Source: Sediminispirochaeta sp964394395
GTDB lineage: Bacteria; Spirochaetota; Spirochaetia; DSM-16054; Sediminispirochaetaceae
DNA length: 64,000 nt
NCBI GenBank assembly: GCA_964394395.1
Contig: CAYMWV010000002.1
Location: 1 to 64,000, forward strand
Direction: 5' to 3'
A model generated the notes under the pieces. It had not been told where the DNA came from. It did not search any database and saw only the letters and a program-made list of their open reading frames with translations. Shown here piece by piece: positions 34,483 to 42,979 of this stretch. Numbering within the stretch: position 1 is the stretch's first letter; the number at the start of each line of letters is the position of its first letter. The position numbers and the translations under genes are program-made.

Positions 34483-35805
34483 TTAACTTCTCCTCTCTTT
34501 TTGATACACCGCAGCTTCCAGAAGAGCTGGGAGGATTTCTGCGTAGATAGTTGGATAATCTCCCTCCAGACTCTCTCCCAGGAGACCGGAAGCCTTCTCC
34601 AGGCTCCCCGGACGGGGATGCAGAAAAAGCACAGGCCCTTTTCGCCCCTCCCGGAGCCGCCGACATTGATTAAACAGATCGCCAATTTGATAGAGAGTCG
34701 CCTCCCCTATCCGCAATTCCACAAGCAAGGGCTCCTCTTTCTCGGCGCCTTCGGCGCCTCTCCTCGGGCTCTCCTTTTCTGGGCTCTCCTCTCCAACTTC
34801 CACGCTGACCAGATCACGCAGCTGCATAGGCTCGTCAATGACCACCCGATGAATCCAGGGAGCGTGATTGACATCATGTTTCACATCCCAAAGGATGGTA
34901 TCCAGAAGGATGTAGAAAAGCTCAAAGGTAATCGGATCGTAGGGAGCCTGCAGCCGCACCAGGGCAGTAACAAACTTCTCCAGGAAGAGAATCCGCTCCC
35001 CCAGAAAACCGAAACATTCGTTCTCTCCAATACTCCTGAGGTCAATCACCTCCATCCCCAGCTCCATAAGCAGATCGAAGCCCTCATCTTCTGAGCTGGC
35101 CGCCGAAAGATCTTCTGCTATCTTTTTTACCCGGGCCAGGGGAAGAAGCAGGGGAAAAAGCTCCTTATATGAGAGGGTTCCCGGAGCCGCTCCAGTTGCT
35201 GGACCGGCGGATGAGATAGTGGAGGCGCTATTGGAGGGTCCGCCGGGGGATGCACCGGCATCTGCCGGAGCCCTTGCCGGAGCCGAGGCCAGCTCCTGTG
35301 GCGAACTCCCTGCCGCTGCCCCGTCTGCTTGATCATCTTCTTCTTCACTGTTGCAGGAAGCACGGGGCTCTCCAGAGCTACTCTCCTGCAGTTGCGGCTC
35401 TCCGGGCTCTTCGGGTTTCCCGGGTTTCCCGGGCTCCTCGTTAAGCCGCTGTTCAAAGAAGGGCAGCTGCTCCAGCACCGCATCCTCTTCCTCGGTGGCG
35501 GCACAACCGGAAAGGAGGTCGATAATCTCCAGAGAGATCTGCAAGAGATCCTCCCCCAGCAGCTCGTTCCCCTTTCTTACCAGATCGAGTCGGGACTCAA
35601 GAGTGTGGCATAGCCTTCCAATCCCCTCAAGGCCCACCATATTGGCATTCCCTTTAAGGGTGTGAAAGAGCCGGAAGAGACCGTTTATCTTCTCATCGTC
35701 AAAGCCCTCGTTTTCCAGGGAGAGAACCACCTCCTCAGCATCGGTGAGAAGGTCCTGAGCATCGGCGAAGAATTGTGACTGCAGGGAGCCGCTTTCGTCG
35801 CTCAT
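34483..35805 (-). CDS. HPt-domain protein, CheA-like without kinase
   Basis: A 440-residue protein with an N-terminal HPt domain (phospho-His in LFRLFHTLKGNANMVG near residue 49) like the P1 domain of CheA. Residues about 125-205 are a low-complexity Pro/Gly/Ala/Ser/Glu linker starting with GKPGKPEEPGEP. Residues about 210-320 are helical, and about 345-435 form an alpha/beta part of unknown type. No HisKA or ATPase is present, so it must be a phosphotransfer scaffold for the adjoining receivers. Its gene overlaps the preceding receiver gene by four bases (ATGA). Confidence 0.82.
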   Translation of the reverse strand: MSDESGSLQSQFFADAQDLLTDAEEVVLSLENEGFDDEKINGLFRLFHTLKGNANMVGLEGIGRLCHTLESRLDLVRKGNELLGEDLLQISLEIIDLLSGCAATEEEDAVLEQLPFFEQRLNEEPGKPGKPEEPGEPQLQESSSGEPRASCNSEEEDDQADGAAAGSSPQELASAPARAPADAGASPGGPSNSASTISSAGPATGAAPGTLSYKELFPLLLPLARVKKIAEDLSAASSEDEGFDLLMELGMEVIDLRSIGENECFGFLGERILFLEKFVTALVRLQAPYDPITFELFYILLDTILWDVKHDVNHAPWIHRVVIDEPMQLRDLVSVEVGEESPEKESPRRGAEGAEKEEPLLVELRIGEATLYQIGDLFNQCRRLREGRKGPVLFLHPRPGSLEKASGLLGESLEGDYPTIYAEILPALLEAAVYQKERRS

Positions 35806-36230
35806 TGCTCCTCCTGCCAGGTCTTCTTTGCCGTCTCCTTAAGTACCTTGTTCCACCGCATCCACCGGGAGATCGATCCCTCCACCACCTCCATAATCTC
35901 GTCCTGATTAACAAAGGGTTTCATAACAAAATCGAGGGCCCCGGAGCCGAGGGAGTCTATCACCCGTCCCAAGGTGGAATCGCTGGTCATCATCACCACA
36001 TGGGTCAGAGGATCGATCTGTTTAGCCTCTTTCAGGAGTGCAATACCATCCATTTCGGGCATCACAATATCGAGGATAAGGAGGTGGATCTTCTCGTTCC
36101 TGATCACTTCCAGCGCCTTCAGGGGACTGGCCAGTGTCTTGACCTCAAGCGTCTCCTTATCCTTCAGGTATTGCTTTAGAAGGGTAAGAACCATCGGGTC
36201 ATCGTCGCATATAAGCGTTTTTATCTTCAT
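35802..36230 (-). CDS. Stand-alone receiver (CheY-like)
   Basis: A 142-residue single receiver: CDDDPMVLTLL, acceptor Asp in LLILDIVMPEMDG near residue 55, and Lys in DFVMKPF. The ATG at 36230 starts at the beginning of the fold; the longer frame uses TTG and adds residues with no family match. There is no clear ribosome site. It is the first gene of the relay operon running to 31077. Confidence 0.9.
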   Translation of the reverse strand: MKIKTLICDDDPMVLTLLKQYLKDKETLEVKTLASPLKALEVIRNEKIHLLILDIVMPEMDGIALLKEAKQIDPLTHVVMMTSDSTLGRVIDSLGSGALDFVMKPFVNQDEIMEVVEGSISRWMRWNKVLKETAKKTWQEEQ

Positions 36231-36307
36231 AATGGGATAATGATAGGCCCTTATGGGGTCTCTTGTCAAATTATCTCGGGGCAGCCAGTCTGGATAACGG
36301 GAAATAT

Positions 36308-38374
36308 CTATTTCTTCCCCAGTTGTTGAATCATGTAGAGCTCAATGTACCGGGTCAATGGGCCTTTGCGCTTGATCTCCGCAAGAGATTCGGTCTCGGC
36401 AACCTGCTCCGCCAAGGTTCGAAGCCGCTCTGCATCGGGCGGAGAGACGGCGAATCCCCGTTTCAGGCGGCGCATAAAATCCCGGATCATGGAGTTTACA
36501 TCTTCCACCAGGTTCTTCTTCGCCTCATCGTCCACCAGGGGGTTCCACTGGTAGATGAGCTTCTTCATATCCGTCTCAAGATTCCCTGAATCACCCACAT
36601 AGCTCTTCTTCAGTGCCTCAAGGGCATCCCGGTAGCGCTGGAGCTGTTGTTTCTTGCTCTCCCCGGAGCCGGGAGTGCCGGAGGCGTCACCAGTGAAGTC
36701 CTCAGATGAAGCGCTTCCTCCTAATGTAGGCTCCTCCGCAGAATCCTTTGCAACAAGGGTTTTGAATCCTTGACCAATCTTCCTCTTCCCAAGACTCTTT
36801 CTTCTGGCCGCCTCATCACCCCCGGAGAACTGAGAATAGACTTCCGAAGGATCTTTTATATTTGCAGCCCTGGCGCTTACCCCCTTGAAAAGGTGGATCA
36901 GGAAAACACCAAGCCGTCCGATTATGGGGATCGACTTCCAGAGAGGAATCATGGTGCGAGCTTCCAGGAGTACGCTTTTCCGGTCAAACCGGAGGATTTC
37001 GTCTATAGGAATAAGGCCTGTCTTTTTTGCATCGAACAGCCGTTCGGTTTCAATATACACCTCTTGACTTGGCTTGGTCTCCTGAAGGGTCATCATCAGA
37101 AGCTCAAACTTCAAGAGGGCGAACAGGAGGGGATCCCGATTCTTTACTCTCCTCCAGAGATCCGCCTCAAGCGCCTCCCGCCGGTTCATCTCGGGAACTT
37201 TCCTAAACTCTCCCAGGTGCACCGACCAGTCCCGGGCCACCTCAGTCCGGATGGCCCGTCCCTCTTCAAGCACCTTCTTCAGGGTAAGCTGAAGCAGCTT
37301 CTCCTTGGCGATGAAATACTCATGCCCCGCTGCATCCCGGAGCCGGATAATATCGGGCATGGGCCCTTCCGAGTGGAGTTCGGTCCGCTTCTCCAGCCAG
37401 GCGGCCAGCTCTTTCTGCTTGATGGTTCTTGTTACCGGAAAGCCCTTGGGGTCTTTGAATCCGCTTATTTCCAGAAAGGTGTGGAAATAGGGCCTGTTTT
37501 TAAGGCCATTTTCCACCACCTGCAAGGCCTTCTCCCGCTCCTGCTTGGAGCGCTTGTTGCCCTTATAGAAGAGGTTGTACATTCCAATCAAGTAGATAGC
37601 CTGGGCAAAAGCGTGGTCCCGTTCCAGTTTCGTCTCTTTCTCCCGGAAATCCTTCATGATAACACTCATGAAGTGGGACCAGACCTGGAAGGAGAAATCA
37701 TCGGGATCCTTAATAATGGCCAGAGCGGTATCCCGCTGGGTGAGGATATTACTGATCATATCCTTGATGCTGCGATCCTTTCCCGGGAACGCTGCAAGCA
37801 GGCGATGGTTGATGTAGTCCACATTCTTTTTTATTGTCAAATATTGACGCATCTTGGAGATGGAGAGGTCCAGGATCTTAACCTTTGCAAGCTCCGGGAT
37901 GATAAGCATGGAATGGATGCCCTCAGGGAAGGTTAGTCTTATCAGCTGCTTCTCCAGCTTCTTCTCTCCCCGAAGGAGGTCAACAAAGTTGGCCTTTACA
38001 TCAAGAACCTGAACAGACTCCTCCGGGACCGTGACCCCCAAAGCCTCCTCTCCCGGGAAGGGGCGTTCGTTATCCCCCTCCATCCCTTCATAGGCGCTTT
38101 TTACCAGGGAGAGGTAATATCCGGGATAGATCAACACCTTTCCATCCATGGTGTTCTTTCTCAGGCAGGAGCCCTTCTTCTCCGCCTTCTCGATCAGCTC
38201 CGAGAGCATGGAGGGGGTATAGCTTGAGAAATCGGTAAAATCGCTCTTGCTCCGACGCACCTCCTCGGACCATTTACCTACCCCTCGTATCAGAGTGGCA
38301 AGAGGTATGGAGGGAGTTTGCCGTTTCCGGGTGTAAGACCGGATCAGCTGCTCAAAATCATTCAGGGCATTCAT
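36308..38374 (-). CDS. Large conserved-type protein of unknown function
   Basis: I do not recognise a family. The 688-residue protein is rich in charged helices, without signal peptide. A hydrophobic patch near residues 485-505 (IPIIGRLGVFLIHLFKG) may touch the membrane. Residues about 545-585 are a disordered Ser/Gly/Glu linker, followed by a helical C-terminal domain. It has its own promoter with a 14-nt distance from -10 to ATG and no ribosome site. It lies 77 bp upstream of the relay operon on the same strand and might be its target or scaffold, which is an inference from position only. Confidence 0.7.
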   Translation of the reverse strand: MNALNDFEQLIRSYTRKRQTPSIPLATLIRGVGKWSEEVRRSKSDFTDFSSYTPSMLSELIEKAEKKGSCLRKNTMDGKVLIYPGYYLSLVKSAYEGMEGDNERPFPGEEALGVTVPEESVQVLDVKANFVDLLRGEKKLEKQLIRLTFPEGIHSMLIIPELAKVKILDLSISKMRQYLTIKKNVDYINHRLLAAFPGKDRSIKDMISNILTQRDTALAIIKDPDDFSFQVWSHFMSVIMKDFREKETKLERDHAFAQAIYLIGMYNLFYKGNKRSKQEREKALQVVENGLKNRPYFHTFLEISGFKDPKGFPVTRTIKQKELAAWLEKRTELHSEGPMPDIIRLRDAAGHEYFIAKEKLLQLTLKKVLEEGRAIRTEVARDWSVHLGEFRKVPEMNRREALEADLWRRVKNRDPLLFALLKFELLMMTLQETKPSQEVYIETERLFDAKKTGLIPIDEILRFDRKSVLLEARTMIPLWKSIPIIGRLGVFLIHLFKGVSARAANIKDPSEVYSQFSGGDEAARRKSLGKRKIGQGFKTLVAKDSAEEPTLGGSASSEDFTGDASGTPGSGESKKQQLQRYRDALEALKKSYVGDSGNLETDMKKLIYQWNPLVDDEAKKNLVEDVNSMIRDFMRRLKRGFAVSPPDAERLRTLAEQVAETESLAEIKRKGPLTRYIELYMIQQLGKK

Positions 38375-38388
38375 GGTTTGTTATCTTT

Positions 38389-38417
38389 AGTATAGGCCGG
38401 GGAAGGGGCTTTGGCAA
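38389..38417 (-). promoter_or_regulatory. Promoter of 688-residue unknown gene
   Basis: On the minus strand TTGCCA (plus 38412-38417), 17 bp, TATACT (plus 38389-38394). The predicted leader is only about seven bases. Confidence 0.65.
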
Positions 38418-38439
38418 GCGATTCGCAAAGCGACATCGC
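38418..38439. repeat. Hairpin abutting the -35 box
   Basis: GCGAT-TCGC-AAA-GCGA-C-ATCGC folds into a nine-pair stem with one bulge and touches the -35 box of the next gene. It may end the upstream rRNA-modification transcript or be an operator; there is no T-run. Confidence 0.45.
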
Positions 38440-38470
38440 GGGCCGGCCTCAGCTTTCTCTAAAAGCCCAC

Positions 38471-39172
38471 TCACCCATGCCGCAGAAACTCCACCCAGAG
38501 AGGATCCCCCCCAGGGGGCGGTGCGATCACCGATACCGGCTCCTTCCCACCCACCGGGTGATCCAGGGCGATGGAGCGGGCGTGGAGGTGGATACCCCCG
38601 TTCCGGTTGCTCCTGGGGTAGCCGTACTTGAGGTCTCCCCGGATGCGACAGCCCACTGCGGCCAATTGGGCACGAATCTGGTGGTGCCGGCCGGTCAAAA
38701 GCTCTATCTCCATCATATAGTAGCGGTTGGTAGCGCCCAGGATTTGGTAGCTCATCCGAGCCTCCTGACTACCCTTGGAGGGTTTTTCGGAAGCGAAGGA
38801 TTTGTTTTTATTCCGGTCCCGCCTCAGGTGGTGGACCAGAATGCCCTTTTCTGCCGGGGGCATCTTGTCGATGATAGCCCAGTAGATCTTCTTTACCTGC
38901 TGCTGCTTGAAGGCCTCGGAGATCCGGGAGAGGGCTTTCTCGGTGCGGGCGTAGAGGACAACCCCGCTGGTGGGCCGATCGATCCGGTGGGGGATGCCGA
39001 GAAAGACATTCCCCGGCTTATCGTAGCTTACCCGCAGGTACTCCTTCACCGCCTCGGCCAGGGTGGGGTCCCCGGTCTTATCACCCTGAACGATATCACC
39101 GCATCGTTTGTTTATCGCAATCAGATGATTATCCTCAAAAAGTACCTCCAACGGTGCTGTTTTATCGCTCAT
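38471..39172 (-). CDS. RluA-family pseudouridine synthase
   Basis: Converts uridine to pseudouridine in rRNA or tRNA. The 233-residue protein shows the RluA catalytic motif GIPHRIDRPTSGVVLYART with the active Asp near residue 64, the LTGRHHQIRAQLA motif and a C-terminal ALDHPV segment. It lacks the S4 domain of RluC/RluD, so it is a short member; the target base cannot be named. It lies 32 bp after parC and may share its transcript. Confidence 0.92.
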   Translation of the reverse strand: MSDKTAPLEVLFEDNHLIAINKRCGDIVQGDKTGDPTLAEAVKEYLRVSYDKPGNVFLGIPHRIDRPTSGVVLYARTEKALSRISEAFKQQQVKKIYWAIIDKMPPAEKGILVHHLRRDRNKNKSFASEKPSKGSQEARMSYQILGATNRYYMMEIELLTGRHHQIRAQLAAVGCRIRGDLKYGYPRSNRNGGIHLHARSIALDHPVGGKEPVSVIAPPPGGDPLWVEFLRHG

Positions 39173-39204
39173 ATTGTCATCCTCATATGCTCATCCTTGT
39201 GCGC

Positions 39205-41124
39205 TCATCCTTGTTTTGCCTTCCGCAGTTTGATACTCTTCACTTCCTTGGTGGAGAGCCGGACCCCTCCGGCCTTTGCACTTTTTACCAGAAAGTCCGA
39301 CACGGGAAAGCTCTCCTCAAGCACCTTCAGCCGGGGTTTGGGCTTGTACTTGAGCACCACCTCCTGATCCTCCCGGATGGTAAAGGCGAGCGGTTTGCCA
39401 TCCTCGGGCAGGAGCTTGTACTCCTTCTCGATAATGTACTGCTCAATGGTGCAGCGTTTGATGTAGAGCTGCTTGCTCTTTTTATCCTGGTAAACGATGG
39501 AAAATAGATTTTTTCCCAGCTCTTCCTTATCGGCAAAGCCGCAGAAAAGCATCCCCGACCCCACAAAGAGCTTCTCCGGCGCACCAATCACCTTGTAGCT
39601 GCCGTCCGCCCGGATCACCAGCACCCGGTCGTACTGACTCACCTCAAAGAGCTTCACTCCCCCTTTGAGGTCGCAGCCCAGATAGCCGGTCCCGTCATCG
39701 TAGCGCAGCTCCCGGTCCCGGACCGCCGCTTCCCGGACATCCACCCGGTCGAAACTTCCCACCCTGGTCTGTCTTGGCCAGGCGGATCGGCTCTCCTCAA
39801 GAACTCCTTCGAGAAAACCGATGGCGTAGGGAACCAGGTTCTTCAGGTGGTGCCGCACCTCTTTCAGCCGACCCTCCAGCTCCTCCAGCTCCTTTCGGGC
39901 TTTCTCGATATCGTAACGGCTGATCCGGCGGATGGGGATTTTCAGAAGCCGCTCCACATCCTCCTCGGTAACCTCCCGGCGAATCTCCTTCTTGAAGGGT
40001 TCAAAGCCCTTGATGACCGCATTGATCACCCCCTGCCGGCTCTTCATCTCCTCGATCTTCTTGTAGATCCGCTCCTCGATGAAGATCCGCTCCAGGGTCC
40101 GGGCGTGGATCTTATCCTTCAGCTCCCCCTCTTCGACCTTCAGCTCCGCCTCCAGCACCGCCACCAGTTGCTTTGCGTGGTACTGAATCACTTCGGTGAC
40201 GCTCATCTGTACCGGCAGACCATCCTTGATCACCAGAAGGTTAACGCTGATGGAGTACTCACAGTCGGTGAAAGCAAAAAGGCTGTCTACCACCTCCCGG
40301 GTGTAGACCCCCCGGGCCAGCTTCACTTCTATCTCCACCTCTTCGCTGGTGTAGTCGTTGATCTGGCTGATCTTCACCTTTCCCTTCCGGGCGGCATTTT
40401 CGATACTGGCAATGAGGCTCTCGGTGGTGGTACCGTAGGGGATCTCCCGGATCAGGATCCGTTTCGGGTCCGAGGTGTCCAGCTTCGCCCGGACCAGCAC
40501 CTTCCCCAACCCGTCCTGATAGTCCGAAACATCCACCAGCCCCCCTCCGGGAAAATCGGGGAAGAGCTGGAAGGGCTCCCCCTTCAACTCGGAGATGACC
40601 GCCTGAACCACCTCCCCCAGGTTGTGGGGCAGAATTTTGGTGGACATTCCGACAGCTATCCCCTCGGCGCCCTGAATCAACAGAACCGGAATCTTCGCCG
40701 GAAAGGCCACGGGCTCCCGGTTTCGGCCGTCGTAGCTGTCGATATACTCGGTCACCTTGGGGCTGTAGAGCACCTTCTTTGCAAAGGGAAGGATCCGGCA
40801 CTCGATGTACCGGGCTGCGGAAGCCTCGTCACCGGTGATGGGGTTTCCAAAGTTCCCCTGCTTATCAATGAAAAAATCCTTATTGGCCACCACCACCAGG
40901 GCGGAGTAGATGCTCGCATCCCCGTGGGGGTGATACTTCATACAGTGGCCCACAATATTGGCCACTTTGTGGAACTTTCCGTCATCCACCTCGAAGAGAC
41001 TGTGAAGGATCCGCCGCTGCACCGGTTTAAGACCGTCGGTAATGTCCGGTATGGCCCGGTCCTTGATTACGTAGGAGGCGTATTCCAGAAAATTCCGGTT
41101 AAAGAGGGTTTTTACGTAACTCAT
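39205..41124 (-). CDS. parC: DNA topoisomerase IV subunit A
   Basis: Breaks and rejoins DNA together with ParE. The 639-residue protein has the winged-helix region with PDITDGLKPVQRRIL, the GNFGNPITGDEASAARYIECR segment carrying the catalytic Tyr near residue 107, and the long coiled coil ending in LEELEGRLKEVRHHLKNL. The C-terminal beta-propeller is reduced compared with GyrA (about 800-870 residues), in line with ParC-like paralogues from spirochaetes and Bacteroidetes. It starts one base after the parE stop. Confidence 0.9.
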   Translation of the reverse strand: MSYVKTLFNRNFLEYASYVIKDRAIPDITDGLKPVQRRILHSLFEVDDGKFHKVANIVGHCMKYHPHGDASIYSALVVVANKDFFIDKQGNFGNPITGDEASAARYIECRILPFAKKVLYSPKVTEYIDSYDGRNREPVAFPAKIPVLLIQGAEGIAVGMSTKILPHNLGEVVQAVISELKGEPFQLFPDFPGGGLVDVSDYQDGLGKVLVRAKLDTSDPKRILIREIPYGTTTESLIASIENAARKGKVKISQINDYTSEEVEIEVKLARGVYTREVVDSLFAFTDCEYSISVNLLVIKDGLPVQMSVTEVIQYHAKQLVAVLEAELKVEEGELKDKIHARTLERIFIEERIYKKIEEMKSRQGVINAVIKGFEPFKKEIRREVTEEDVERLLKIPIRRISRYDIEKARKELEELEGRLKEVRHHLKNLVPYAIGFLEGVLEESRSAWPRQTRVGSFDRVDVREAAVRDRELRYDDGTGYLGCDLKGGVKLFEVSQYDRVLVIRADGSYKVIGAPEKLFVGSGMLFCGFADKEELGKNLFSIVYQDKKSKQLYIKRCTIEQYIIEKEYKLLPEDGKPLAFTIREDQEVVLKYKPKPRLKVLEESFPVSDFLVKSAKAGGVRLSTKEVKSIKLRKAKQG

Positions 41125-41125
41125 C

Positions 41126-42937
41126 TCAGATCAGATTCTCCATAATAAAACTGCGCCGGGTGGGGGTGTTCTTCCCCATGTAAAACTCCAGGGTATCGGG
41201 AATGCTTTTCAGGCTCTTGATGGTAACCTCCACCAGCCGCATATCATCCCCAATAAACTGGCCAAACTCCTTCGGGCTTATCTCCCCCAGCCCCTTAAAA
41301 CGGGTTACTTCAGGAGAGGAGAGTTCCAAGGTCGCCTGATCCCGCTCTTTCACACTGTAGCAGTAGCGGGTCTCTTTCTTATTCCGCACCCGGAAGATGG
41401 GGGTTTCCAGAATGTAGACCCGCCCCTGATGCACCAGCTCCTCGAAATAGTTGAGAAAAAAGGTTAAGAGCAGATTCCGGATATGAAAGCCGTCGTGATC
41501 CGCATCGGTGGCGAAGATGATCTTGCTGTACCGCAGCTCCTCCACATCGTTCTCGATTCCCAGGGCCATCATCATGTTGTAGAGCTCTTCATTCTTGTAA
41601 AGGTCCGCCTTCTTCTTCCCGAAAACGTTCTGGGGCTTTCCCTTGAGGCTGAAGATAGCCTGGGTATAGACATTTCTGCTGGAGACCATGGCGCCGGTAG
41701 CGGAAGCACCCTCGGTGATGAAGATCATCGTCTCATCCCCCCGCTTCTCCCCCAGATGGAACTTGCAATCCTTCAGGTTGGGGATCTTCAGGGCGATCTT
41801 CTTCGCCGCCTCCCGGGCCTCCTTCTTTACCGCATTGAGCTCTTTGCGGAGCCGCTCGTTGTTCCGGATCTTCTCGTCCAGCTTCTTCGCCGCCCCCTGG
41901 TCCTTGTGAAGGAAGTCCACCACTGCGTCCCTCACCTCCCCGACAATCCAGCTGCGGATCTCGGTGTTTCCCAGCTTGTTCTTGGTCTGACTCTCGAAGA
42001 CCGGGTTCATCAGTTTAACCGCAATAGCGCCGGCAACCCCTTCCCGAACATCCACCCCGGAGTAGTTTTTCTTGAAAAACTCGTTCACCCCCTTCAAAAG
42101 CCCCTCCCGGAAGGCGCTCTGGTGGGTCCCCCCGTCGGAGGTGTACTGGCCATTTACAAAGGAGAAGTAGGTCTCCCCGTAGGTTTCGGTGTGGGTAAAG
42201 GCCACCTCCAGTTTCTCCCCCCGGTAGTAGCCAATTTCATAGAGGGTCTTCTCCCCAATCTCCGAGGCCAGAAGGTCCAGAAGGCCGTTTTCGCTTTTGA
42301 ATTTCTTCTTATTGAAGATGAGAGTGAGCCCGGAGTTGAGACAGGCGTAGTTCCACATCCGCTGCTCGATATACTCCTCGTTGTAGCCGTACTCCCCGAA
42401 GATCTCCGGATCGGCGTGAAACTCCACATAGGTGCCATCCCTCTCCTTCGGCGCCTTCCCACTCTTCTTCGACTGCAGCTCCCCCCGGCTGAAGAGGGCT
42501 TCGAAGTACTTCCCCTCCCGGAAGCTGATCACCCGGAAGTGGTTGGAGAGGGCATTTACCGCCTTGGTTCCCACCCCGTTGAGGCCCACAGAAAACTGGA
42601 ACACCTCATCGTTATACTTGGCTCCGGTATTGATAATCGAAACACAGTCGATCACCTTCCCCAGGGGAATCCCCCGGCCGTAATCCCTGATCTTTACCTG
42701 ACCCGCCTTATCCAGCTGCACCACGATTGAGGAACCGTGACCCATGATATATTCATCCACACTGTTGTCAATCACCTCTTTTAAGAGAATGTAGATGCCG
42801 TCGTCAAAGTTGGTACCATCCCCAAGACGACCAATATACATCCCCGTTCTGAGCCGGATATGCTCCAGGCTCGAGAGGGTTTTTATTTTGCTTTCATCAT
42901 AGCTTGTTGTCTTTGTGGCCATGCTGTTTTGTATCAT
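41126..42937 (-). CDS. parE: DNA topoisomerase IV subunit B
   Basis: The ATPase subunit of topoisomerase IV. The 603-residue protein has the GHKL site (KEVIDNSVDEY, DYGRGIPLG, GLNGVGTKAVNALS), the TOPRIM domain with ITEGASATGAM and DADHDGFHIR, and the C-terminal FKGLGEISPKEF. The TOPRIM signature is normally EGDSA; here Asp is Ala while the DADHDG acidic cluster is intact. The start is either ATG 42937 or 42922; neither has a ribosome site. It forms an operon with parC. Confidence 0.9.
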   Translation of the reverse strand: MIQNSMATKTTSYDESKIKTLSSLEHIRLRTGMYIGRLGDGTNFDDGIYILLKEVIDNSVDEYIMGHGSSIVVQLDKAGQVKIRDYGRGIPLGKVIDCVSIINTGAKYNDEVFQFSVGLNGVGTKAVNALSNHFRVISFREGKYFEALFSRGELQSKKSGKAPKERDGTYVEFHADPEIFGEYGYNEEYIEQRMWNYACLNSGLTLIFNKKKFKSENGLLDLLASEIGEKTLYEIGYYRGEKLEVAFTHTETYGETYFSFVNGQYTSDGGTHQSAFREGLLKGVNEFFKKNYSGVDVREGVAGAIAVKLMNPVFESQTKNKLGNTEIRSWIVGEVRDAVVDFLHKDQGAAKKLDEKIRNNERLRKELNAVKKEAREAAKKIALKIPNLKDCKFHLGEKRGDETMIFITEGASATGAMVSSRNVYTQAIFSLKGKPQNVFGKKKADLYKNEELYNMMMALGIENDVEELRYSKIIFATDADHDGFHIRNLLLTFFLNYFEELVHQGRVYILETPIFRVRNKKETRYCYSVKERDQATLELSSPEVTRFKGLGEISPKEFGQFIGDDMRLVEVTIKSLKSIPDTLEFYMGKNTPTRRSFIMENLI

Positions 42938-42979
42938 GTTTTACCGGGAAAAAGAAGAGGGGCTAAATGGGAACAGCTT

